Shown piece by piece: positions 56,925-64,000 of a stretch of 64,000 bases of DNA. Made by a program: the position numbers and the translations under genes. The stretch spans positions 372,001 to 436,000 of the forward strand of contig NZ_SMLK01000003.1 of the NCBI RefSeq assembly GCF_004681975.1, given 5' to 3'. The stretch is from Ramlibacter humi (GTDB taxonomy: Bacteria > Pseudomonadota > Gammaproteobacteria > Burkholderiales > Burkholderiaceae_C). Each line of letters starts with the position of its first letter. Position 1 is the first letter of the stretch. Under the pieces are notes generated by a model. The model made no database searches. It saw only the letters and a list, made by a program, of their open reading frames with translations, and was not told the DNA's origin.

Positions 56925-57320
56925 ATGCGTCACGGTCACGGCCTCCGCAAACTCAATCGCACCAGCGAGCACCGCCTCGCGATGCTGCGCAACATGATGA
57001 ACTCGCTGATCGAGCACGAGGTGATCAAGACCACCGTGCCGAAGGCGAAGGAACTGCGCCGCGTCGTCGAGCCGATGATCACGCTCGGCAAGGAGCCCAC
57101 GCTCGCGAACAAGCGCCTGGCGTTCGACCGCCTGCGCAACCGCGACAACGTGAGCAAGCTGTTCGACGATCTGGGCCCTCGCTACAAGGCTCGTCCGGGC
57201 GGCTACACGCGCATCCTGAAGATGGGCTTCCGCGTCGGCGACAACGCGCCGATGGCGCTGGTCGAACTGGTCGATCGTCCCGAGCCCGTCGAAGGCGGCG
57301 AGCAATCGGCCTCCGAATAA
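56925..57320 (+). CDS. rplQ: 50S ribosomal protein L17
   Basis: The 131-residue protein opens [20 protein letters not shown] and ends with an extended acidic tail ([13 protein letters not shown]). It lines the peptide-exit tunnel rim. It is the last gene of the ribosomal block; a tRNA gene begins 20 bases after its stop. Confidence 0.98.
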   Translation: MRHGHGLRKLNRTSEHRLAMLRNMMNSLIEHEVIKTTVPKAKELRRVVEPMITLGKEPTLANKRLAFDRLRNRDNVSKLFDDLGPRYKARPGGYTRILKMGFRVGDNAPMALVELVDRPEPVEGGEQSASE

Positions 57321-57322
57321 CC

Positions 57323-57328
57323 TATAAT
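57323..57328 (+). promoter_or_regulatory. -10 box of the tRNA-fMet promoter
   Basis: A perfect TATAAT lies 12 bases before the tRNA. No good -35 box is seen at 16-18 bases upstream, so transcription may also read through from rplQ. Confidence 0.6.
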
Positions 57329-57340
57329 CTCTCCCTCTGA

Positions 57341-59014
<1,674 letters not shown>

Positions 59015-59110
59015 CGTGTGACGCTTCCTCGACGAGCTGCTGCACGATGTTCAGCACCAGAAGCTGGGCCAGTTCGCGCGCGGCTGCGAGACGGGAGGCC
59101 GCGTTCCTGA

Positions 59111-59365
59111 TCAAACGTCACTCCCCTGCGCTTCCAGCTTCAGGGTGCGACGGCGGCGCCGTGCCTGCACCTTGATTTTGCGCAGCGCGAGGTCCCAGTA
59201 GAGACGGTGGCGCAGCTTCTCGACGTGTTTTTTGAAGCGCACGACGTTGATGCCGGCGGCGTACTCCAGCGCTTCCTCACGCGTGCGCGTGCCGTCCATT
59301 CCGATCCGCAGCAGCAGGCGGAACTCGCCGGGCTTCCGCTTCTCGACTCGCTTCAGGCGGCGCAT
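59111..59365 (-). CDS. Small basic hypothetical protein
   Basis: The 84-residue protein is strongly basic (RRLKRVEKRKPGEFRLLL at the start, RKIKVQARRRRRTLKLE near the end) and predicted helical, which suggests nucleic-acid binding. Its start overlaps the end of the 348-residue gene by 13 bases and its stop overlaps the next start by 4. It might be an excisionase or recombination accessory protein given its place before the recombinase; that is inference only. Confidence 0.6.
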   Translation of the reverse strand: MRRLKRVEKRKPGEFRLLLRIGMDGTRTREEALEYAAGINVVRFKKHVEKLRHRLYWDLALRKIKVQARRRRRTLKLEAQGSDV

Positions 59366-60399
59366 GCGTTCCTCCCGGTGTCGTCAGAGTCCGAAGAGGC
59401 CTCCGGCCCGCGCCTAGGGCGCTCCTCCGCGGCGGGGCGTGCCGCCCCCCGGCCCCCCGGGGCTGCGCCCCCTTGCGCCCTTCGGCGCAGGGCCCCCGCT
59501 GCCTGCTCACCAGGAGGAAGGGGCGCAGAGCGCTCGTCGACGTCCGCGCCTGATGACATGCCCTCGGCCGTCTCGGCAGGCTGATGGCGTGCCTGCACGT
59601 TCGGCAGCGGATCGTTCGCAGAGCCGAAGTCGGCGATCCGTTCGACCAGGCGCAGGTTGTCGCGCAGCTTCTCGGCCTCCAGCTCGTGGAGCCGTGCGAT
59701 GCGCTCGCTGTTGATCGCGTCGTTCTGCGCGTTGACTTCGACGGTGGAAATGCCCCATCGCGTCATCCAGAACAGGGCGAGCTTGATGGCGTGCGGCGCA
59801 TCGCCGTCACGCAGCCAGCGCCGCACGGTGGTCGGGTGCACCTGAAGGCCGGCGCCGATTGCCTCCGCGTCGGGCTGACCGAGATCCTCGAGGATCGCCT
59901 GGAAGGAGGGCAGGCCGGAGGGCAGCCACCGATTCAGTACTGACGTGCGCAGCTTCCCGCGTGCCCGCTTCTCTGCCTTCGCGCGTTCCCGTTCGCGTGC
60001 GATCACCTCGGGTGGCCGCCTGGGCGCGCGCATCACGGGTTTCATCGGCAGCGGTGCCGGTGCCAGCTCGCCGCGGTGCTCGCCGACTCCCAGCGTGTTC
60101 CGCGCGTCAGGGTTGGCGGTGCCGGCGGCATCAAGCTCGCGGAATCGCGCGCTCGCACGCGCCGGGCCCACGATCTGCTCGAAGGTGCCATCGAGCTTCG
60201 CCGCGACGATCTTGTCCAGGACGCGATAGTTCCGGATGTAGTCGGCGGCCCGGAAGCTCTCCGGGTCCATCTGCACGACGGCCATCAGCCAGGCATACAC
60301 GTCCTGCCGGGTGACGGGCACCTCGCCGAACATGTCGAGTTGGGCCAGCGCCACCTGGCGCGCGGTGAGCGGCTTGCGGACGCGGCGGGGTGCGTTCAC
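59353..60399 (-). CDS. HTH protein with coiled coil and low-complexity tail
   Basis: The 348-residue protein has a predicted HTH around 177-200 (AIGAGLQVHPTTVRRWLRDGD), then a helical, probably coiled-coil stretch (about 228-255), and an Ala/Arg/Pro-rich tail after 290. A basic segment rich in Arg/Glu lies at 130-150. It overlaps the Rep stop by 4 bases (ATGA). A DNA-binding replication or regulation partner of Rep is plausible. I recognise no named family. Confidence 0.75.
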   Translation of the reverse strand: MNAPRRVRKPLTARQVALAQLDMFGEVPVTRQDVYAWLMAVVQMDPESFRAADYIRNYRVLDKIVAAKLDGTFEQIVGPARASARFRELDAAGTANPDARNTLGVGEHRGELAPAPLPMKPVMRAPRRPPEVIARERERAKAEKRARGKLRTSVLNRWLPSGLPSFQAILEDLGQPDAEAIGAGLQVHPTTVRRWLRDGDAPHAIKLALFWMTRWGISTVEVNAQNDAINSERIARLHELEAEKLRDNLRLVERIADFGSANDPLPNVQARHQPAETAEGMSSGADVDERSAPLPPGEQAAGALRRRAQGGAAPGGRGAARPAAEERPRRGPEASSDSDDTGRNACAA

Positions 60400-61700
60400 G
60401 CCTCGATCTCCACCGGCTTGTAGAAGTAGCGGTTCCCGTGCTCCGGGACAACTAGGGCGTCGACCAGGATGTTCCCCCGCCGTCGTCGCCCACCGGCGCA
60501 GTTCGCGATCCAGTCGTCAATGAGCTGCTGGCTGTCGTCCTGGTGGCCATGCTCGGCCACGAAGGCGAGGAAGTCGCCCAGGCGGCCCCACTTCGTGAGC
60601 ACCTGCAGCTGCTCCTGCACGATCTCGCCCACCTGGTGCTCGTCGTTCAGCGCGAGCGCCTGCTCGGCGGCCGCATCCTCATCGCTCAACTCGGCGATGC
60701 CGAAGTGATCCTTCAGCCCGGGCGACCAGGTCAGCATGCGTTTCCCGTCGAAGGCCTTCACGAACTCGCGGAAGGCGCACAGCGCGCGCATGTCGCCCGC
60801 GTCCGCCATGGCCAGGAGCTGGAACGGGGTGTAGTGGTCGTTCGCGCCCCACTGCGCGCGCTTGCCCACCTTCGCGTGGCTGCTCGTCAGCTCCGACGAC
60901 ATGCCCCACTTCTCGTCATGGCCCCACTTCGCGATGTACTCCGCGGCTTTCTCGCCGCCGCGCACGTCGAGCCCGTACTGGCTGGCGTGGGTCCGATTCT
61001 GCGCATCGACCAGGCCGTTCCGTTCCAGCTTCGACACCCACACGCCGCGGAAGTAGTCGATCGCGGCGCTGGAGAGGCGGCCCTGCTCGTCGGGCTCCCC
61101 TTCCTGGAACGCGCCAGGTGCGCAGAACACCAGCATGTGCAGGTGCGGGTGCCAGCCGTTGCCGTCGCCGTAGGTCACCTCGAGCGAGGTGACGCCACCG
61201 ACGCGGCCTGCGGTGCCTTCCTTTCCCATCACCTTCTTCCAGCCCTTCGAGTTCTGGAACTGCTGGCGGGCCTTGTCGAACGGCTTCATCAGGTCCGCCA
61301 GTGCCTCGCCCTTGTAGTGCGGGAAGGTGAACGTGAGCAGGTAGGCGTGGCCACCGGCTGCCGTGTGCTTGACCATGGCGTCTGCCAGTTCCTGGCGGCG
61401 CTTCTCGGCCACCTTCGCCGCACACACCGGGCAGGCCCACACGCTGCCGCAGGTCTTGACGCTGCCCAGGCGGGACCGGGAGCCATCCAGTTGGCGCAGG
61501 ACCGGCATCGCGCCTTCCGTCCGCACGTGCCGGTGGCACCAGACCACCCGGTGCTGCGCCTTCGCTTCCTTGGCCGGGTCGAACATGATCGTCTGCGCCT
61601 GGCGGAGCAGCCGGTGGCGCTTCTGGAGCATGGAACGACGGTCGTCGGCGGCTCCGCCCCCCGTTCCCGGTGTATCGATTTCGCGTGTATACCGAGACAT
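60396..61700 (-). CDS. Rolling-circle replication initiator (HUH, Rep_1-like)
   Basis: The 434-residue protein has a Cys cluster (C84, C90, C93 in CGSVWACPVC), motif 1 LLTFTFPH (121-128), the HUH motif HPHLHM (184-189) and motif 3 EYIAKW with candidate nicking Tyr255 and Lys258. This is the layout of pC194/phiX-type Rep proteins that nick the double-strand origin. The C-terminal third shows no known helicase motif. It starts 2 bases after the previous stop and ends in an ATGA overlap. Confidence 0.88.
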   Translation of the reverse strand: MSRYTREIDTPGTGGGAADDRRSMLQKRHRLLRQAQTIMFDPAKEAKAQHRVVWCHRHVRTEGAMPVLRQLDGSRSRLGSVKTCGSVWACPVCAAKVAEKRRQELADAMVKHTAAGGHAYLLTFTFPHYKGEALADLMKPFDKARQQFQNSKGWKKVMGKEGTAGRVGGVTSLEVTYGDGNGWHPHLHMLVFCAPGAFQEGEPDEQGRLSSAAIDYFRGVWVSKLERNGLVDAQNRTHASQYGLDVRGGEKAAEYIAKWGHDEKWGMSSELTSSHAKVGKRAQWGANDHYTPFQLLAMADAGDMRALCAFREFVKAFDGKRMLTWSPGLKDHFGIAELSDEDAAAEQALALNDEHQVGEIVQEQLQVLTKWGRLGDFLAFVAEHGHQDDSQQLIDDWIANCAGGRRRRGNILVDALVVPEHGNRYFYKPVEIEA

Positions 61701-61702
61701 AG

Positions 61703-61912
61703 TCAGACGGGGGCGGAGACGAAGGCAGCGCGCCCTGGAGACGGCCAGGCGGCGGCAGCGGCGGCGGCGTGGCGGAGGAGGGACGGGCTGCAGGCCGGGT
61801 AGCGGCAGGCCTGGGCCGGATCGAAGGTCACGGCCATCCGACCGTCTCGGGCGAGGCGGCGCACGAACAGCGGAAGCCGCCCTGGCTGGTCGATCTGGAG
61901 GAGGTGAGTCAC
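61703..61912 (-). CDS. Small hypothetical protein before Rep
   Basis: The 69-residue frame opens MTHLLQIDQPGRLPLFVRRL and has an Ala-rich run near residues 48-54. Its start overlaps the previous stop by 4 bases and its stop lies 2 bases before the Rep ATG. A Cys in RYPAC has no partner. No family is recognised. Confidence 0.5.
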   Translation of the reverse strand: MTHLLQIDQPGRLPLFVRRLARDGRMAVTFDPAQACRYPACSPSLLRHAAAAAAAWPSPGRAAFVSAPV

Positions 61913-62223
61913 CGGGTACCCCTGGCTGCGTTGCGCGGCTCCAGGGCCCGCGCAGGGTCCTCGCCGGCTGGGTTTCGGACGGTCTGCCGGCGCACTGGCA
62001 GACGCTCTGACGACCCGGCCATGTCCGTGTCGATCAACCCTCGAAGGGCCATCAGAACGCCTGCCGGGACGCCGGCAGCGTGGAAGTCAATCGGGCTGGA
62101 GGCCGCGTCAGAACTGGGTTTCGACGCATCAGAACGGGCGCGGAGCACGCTGGCCAGAACATCCGGCAGGAGCGCGGACATGGGTCGGAGACCGGGCGTG
62201 CGCCAGGTGCTCACCGCGCTCAC
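61909..62223 (-). CDS. Hypothetical protein with a repeated RSDASKP segment
   Basis: The 104-residue frame opens MSAVSTWRTPGLRPM and contains RSDASKPSSDA, nearly the same as the start of the 99-residue protein (RSDASKPASDA); the DNA of the two regions is also repeated. It overlaps the preceding stop and the following start by 4 bases each. Low-complexity composition leaves some doubt that it is translated. Confidence 0.45.
   Translation of the reverse strand: MSAVSTWRTPGLRPMSALLPDVLASVLRARSDASKPSSDAASSPIDFHAAGVPAGVLMALRGLIDTDMAGSSERLPVRRQTVRNPAGEDPARALEPRNAARGTR
62105..62136. repeat. Direct repeat, copy A
   Basis: A 32-base unit matches 62829-62860 at 27 of 32 positions, same orientation, about 700 bases apart. 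It contains GCGTCAGAA and GGTTTCGA. Confidence 0.7.
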
Positions 62224-62567
62224 CGGCCATCCCCCGGGAGGTCCCAGTCGAAGAAGCGGTCGTCGTCATCGACGGGCGCCGGCTCCAGGTCGGCGAAGGT
62301 CCGCCCCAGCATCTCGCAGCCGCACCGGGTGCACGTGTAGAGGCACCAGGAGCGGATGACGGGCGTGTCGAAGTTGCAGCCCGTCGCGATGCACCAGGGG
62401 CGGCGCACCGCATCGAGGGTCCAGCTCCAGAGGGACCGCAGGCGCTCGGCCGGCGTGCCGTTGAACGGTTTGGCGCTCAGCCCGAGGATGTCCGCCAGGC
62501 TGTACCCCAGACGGCCGCGGCCAACGATGCCGAGGCCGAGGCGGGAGAAGAGCGGCTCCCCTGTCAT
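62220..62567 (-). CDS. Cys-rich small protein, possible zinc binder
   Basis: The 115-residue protein has six cysteines in a short stretch (C59, C64, C75, C79, C82, C84), arranged as C-x4-C and C-x3-C-x2-C-x-C, consistent with a zinc site. The C-terminal tail is acidic (DDDDRFFDWD). It overlaps both neighbours by ATGA. Function unknown; a small nucleic-acid or protein-binding zinc module is possible. Confidence 0.6.
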   Translation of the reverse strand: MTGEPLFSRLGLGIVGRGRLGYSLADILGLSAKPFNGTPAERLRSLWSWTLDAVRRPWCIATGCNFDTPVIRSWCLYTCTRCGCEMLGRTFADLEPAPVDDDDRFFDWDLPGDGR

Positions 62568-62863
62568 GACCCGCTCTCTTCCCGATCGAGCGCTTCCTCG
62601 GCTTCGCGGGTGGCCTGGGCGAGTGCTGCGACGTACTCATCGCCCGATGCAGCCTGGCGCGCCTCGAGCAGCGCGTCGGCGACCATGTACGCGCCGCCCG
62701 CGATGCCGTGCCAGCCGAAGGGGTGCCCGTTCTGGAAGTGGGCGAGGATGGCCGGAAGGGCCTGAAGCGCGAAGTGGTCACGCAGGCTCATCGGCGCGTC
62801 TGCGGACGTAGGTGTGGCTTGGAAACCCGCGTCAGAAGCGGGTTTCGAGGCGTCGGAACGCAT
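62564..62863 (-). CDS. Small phage-type hypothetical protein
   Basis: The 99-residue frame contains MSLRDHFALQALPAIL and AYMVADALLEARQA, a pattern I associate with small proteins of unknown function in prophages (SLRDxFA ... ADAxLxAR). That core could start at an internal ATG (62791), which would place the 62829-62860 repeat and its hairpin upstream of the gene; the longer ATG at 62863 has only a weak GGTAGG ribosome site. It overlaps the next gene by 4 bases. Confidence 0.6.
   Translation of the reverse strand: MRSDASKPASDAGFQATPTSADAPMSLRDHFALQALPAILAHFQNGHPFGWHGIAGGAYMVADALLEARQAASGDEYVAALAQATREAEEALDREESGS
62822..62860. repeat. Perfect hairpin and direct repeat, copy B
   Basis: GAAACCCGC-gtcagaa-GCGGGTTTC (62822-62846) is a perfect 9-base stem. 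It runs into the second copy of the 32-base direct repeat (62829-62860). Confidence 0.7.
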
Positions 62864-62869
62864 GGTGGC

Positions 62870-63016
62870 CTACCGGCGGTTCTGCGCGGTCGCTGCCGTG
62901 GGATCGCGCTGCGCAGCGAGGGCGAGGACGATCAGCAGGCCGATGACGCCGGCCACGATCGCGCCGCTGCCACCCTTGGCAGCCAGCATGGAGACGGGAG
63001 CGCTGAAGCCGTTCAT
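62870..63016 (-). CDS. 48-residue single-span membrane protein
   Basis: The small protein starts at the ATG overlapping the XRE-protein stop (ATGA) and has one clear transmembrane helix (about 19-35, AIVAGVIGLLIVLALAA) with a short N-terminal part containing MLAAKGGSG and a polar C-terminus. It is below common gene-length cut-offs. Small one-span proteins occur as coat, holin or regulatory proteins in mobile elements; none can be chosen here. Confidence 0.6.
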   Translation of the reverse strand: MNGFSAPVSMLAAKGGSGAIVAGVIGLLIVLALAAQRDPTAATAQNRR

Positions 63017-63699
63017 TCCTCGTCCCCCTCAGCCAGGGCCGGTTCCTTCTCGGCCGGTTTCACCGGTTCGGCGGGCAGGAGCCCGGCGAGGTCCGAGTTC
63101 TGGGTGACGTAGCGGGAGAGCCAGTCACCCAGGGTCTTGACGTCGATGTCCGGCGGCACGGCGCGCACGACGTTGCGGCCCTGCAGGATCGTGATCGCCA
63201 GGTAGTTCAGGGCGAGCAGGCCGAAGATGTCGCGGATCTTCTGCTCGGTGTCGGGCGAGATCTCGTCGCCACTGGTGAAGAGGATCCCACCTTGCGTCTT
63301 GAACTCACTGGCCAGGAGCTCGCCGACCTTCAGCCGGTTCGACTCGATTAGGTCCAGGAGCTTCTCGGCCTGCGCCTTCGGGATGTCTTCGGACAACAGG
63401 ATGGCCGGCCGCGTGATGCGCTGGATCATCCCGCCGAGGCCCTTCACCAGTTGCTCACCGGCTGCGTCGGACGCCTCGTCCTCCGGGAAGTCGATCCCCG
63501 TCTCCTCGCACTTCTGGTCGAGGAAGGCCCGCAGCTGCGCGATCTGGGACGCGGACAGGTTGCGGGTCTCGTTCCGGAACTCGCTGATGTAGGCCTTGGA
63601 TAGGCCCGTGCCTTCAGCGATCGCGGCGACGGTGAGGTTCAGCTCCTTCGAGAGCTGCCGGAGCTGTTCGGGGCTCACCCCCTTTTTCGGCTGGGCCAT
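63013..63699 (-). CDS. XRE-like HTH protein, first gene of the element operon
   Basis: The 228-residue protein has an N-terminal HTH (about 9-55, with LTVAAIAEGTGLSKAYISEF as the helix pair) and a helical C-terminal domain that includes RPAILLSEDIPKAQAEKLLDL and an acidic tail. It starts at ATG 63699 with AAAAGG upstream, directly downstream of a promoter and a perfect palindrome that it probably binds. The likely role is a repressor that governs the element operon, by position. Its stop overlaps the next start (ATGA). Confidence 0.8.
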   Translation of the reverse strand: MAQPKKGVSPEQLRQLSKELNLTVAAIAEGTGLSKAYISEFRNETRNLSASQIAQLRAFLDQKCEETGIDFPEDEASDAAGEQLVKGLGGMIQRITRPAILLSEDIPKAQAEKLLDLIESNRLKVGELLASEFKTQGGILFTSGDEISPDTEQKIRDIFGLLALNYLAITILQGRNVVRAVPPDIDVKTLGDWLSRYVTQNSDLAGLLPAEPVKPAEKEPALAEGDEE

Positions 63700-63706
63700 G
63701 TGGACC

Positions 63707-63735
63707 TTTTCATGTCGTCAAAATTGACATGAAAA
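63707..63735. promoter_or_regulatory. Operator palindrome upstream of the element operon
   Basis: TTTTCATGTC-N9-GACATGAAAA is a perfect 10+10 inverted repeat between the -10 box and the start codon of the XRE-like gene. Position and perfection fit an autoregulatory repressor site. Confidence 0.7.
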
Positions 63736-63764
63736 AGTTTAGATGGCCGACATCAGCCTGTCAA
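63736..63764 (-). promoter_or_regulatory. Sigma70-like promoter of the element operon
   Basis: On the minus strand TTGACA (63764-63759) is followed after 17 bases by TAAACT (63741-63736), which puts transcription start near 63729, inside the palindrome. It would drive the 11-gene chain. Confidence 0.65.
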
Positions 63765-63771
63765 ATGTTGA

Positions 63772-63785
63772 GACTTGATAGAGTC
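63772..63785. other. Candidate rolling-circle nick site (double-strand origin)
   Basis: CTTGATA (63774-63780) matches the nick sequence of the pC194/phiX-type Rep family. It lies in a small hairpin, GACT-tgatag-AGTC, in the intergenic region before the element operon. Rep of the same family is encoded nearby. Confidence 0.5.
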
Positions 63786-63999
63786 AGGATTTGCGACTTT
63801 TCCCAACAGTCGGGCCGGGATAGACGGCGGTTTCGGGGTTCAGAATCTCGCCCTCTTCACCCAGGCGGAACCGGTTTCCCATGTTCGTGGTGGTCCCCTC
63901 GTCGGCCATGTGCGCGGCGAGCTGCTCGAGGGTGAGGTCCTTCACCTCGTCAGGGAATGAGGACTTGATCGCGTTCAGGAATTGATCCTGGAGCAGCCA
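63784..63999 (-). CDS. Truncated gene at the window edge
   Basis: An open frame of 71 residues enters from beyond the window and ends at the TGA at 63784-63786. The visible C-terminal part (WLLQDQFLNAIKSSFPDEV, then MGNRFRLGEEGEILNP) is compositionally normal for coding sequence. The start is outside the window. I recognise no family. It lies directly upstream of the operon promoter, on the same strand. Confidence 0.65.
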   Translation of the reverse strand, partial: WLLQDQFLNAIKSSFPDEVKDLTLEQLAAHMADEGTTTNMGNRFRLGEEGEILNPETAVYPGPTVGKSRKS

Positions 64000-64000
64000 G

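Noticed and set aside
63729-63960. Short plus-strand frames at the right edge, divergent from the XRE-like gene
   Set aside because: They lie opposite a better minus-strand frame (63784-63999) with normal composition, and have no good ribosome site.

Overview
The window is very GC-rich, densely coded chromosomal DNA from a betaproteobacterium, most likely a member of Burkholderiales close to Comamonadaceae (Ramlibacter/Variovorax type). This placement is inferred from the gene set: DUF3567, a PhaM-like granule protein, a DUF2145 protein, a GcvA-type LysR regulator, and the spc/alpha ribosomal gene order with infA between secY and rpmJ. No gene-free stretch exceeds about 210 bases.

Layout. 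40-4296: a large two-partner-secretion exoprotein. 4362-17043: housekeeping and metabolic genes, namely a GlcD-like FAD oxidase, a hotdog thioesterase, a two-gene unit of a 7TM-DISM/degenerate-GGDEF sensor with a CruF-like/MpaB-like membrane fusion, a LysR regulator, PurU, a DUF4197 protein, an omega-amino-acid aminotransferase, a glycosyltransferase-like protein, a ChaN lipoprotein and an AbrB-type membrane protein. 17092-26067: DUF3567, DUF3108, an IclR regulator facing a fumarylacetoacetate-hydrolase-family gene, an otsB/GH15/otsA operon, a VOC protein and a crotonase. 26126-29916: a probable copper-handling operon (DUF2946, TonB receptor, YcnI, PCuAC). 30004-38511: PhaM, FIST, DUF535, an XRE regulator, a CREST-family membrane protein, an MFS-PlsC fusion and small secreted or membrane proteins. 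38535-48184: tgt-queA, recG, oxyR-dyp, ubiA, proC and glpD.

48206-57320 is an 18-gene ribosomal block from rplN to rplQ, including secY, infA and rpoA. It is driven by a clear sigma70 promoter upstream of rplN and has a terminator-like hairpin between rpsK and rpsD. It is followed by an initiator tRNA-fMet gene (57341-57417).

From the tRNA to the window end lies an integrated mobile element, cut off by the window, with all genes on the minus strand. Eleven genes form one chain joined mostly by 4-base ATGA overlaps: an XRE-like protein, a 48-residue membrane protein, four small proteins, a rolling-circle HUH Rep, an HTH/coiled-coil protein, two small proteins, and a serine recombinase whose last codons are antisense to the tRNA. 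Upstream of the chain sit a sigma70-like promoter, a perfect operator-like palindrome, and a CTTGATA sequence in a small hairpin that looks like a rolling-circle nick site. This element is the most interesting object in the window: its overall architecture is not one I recognise.
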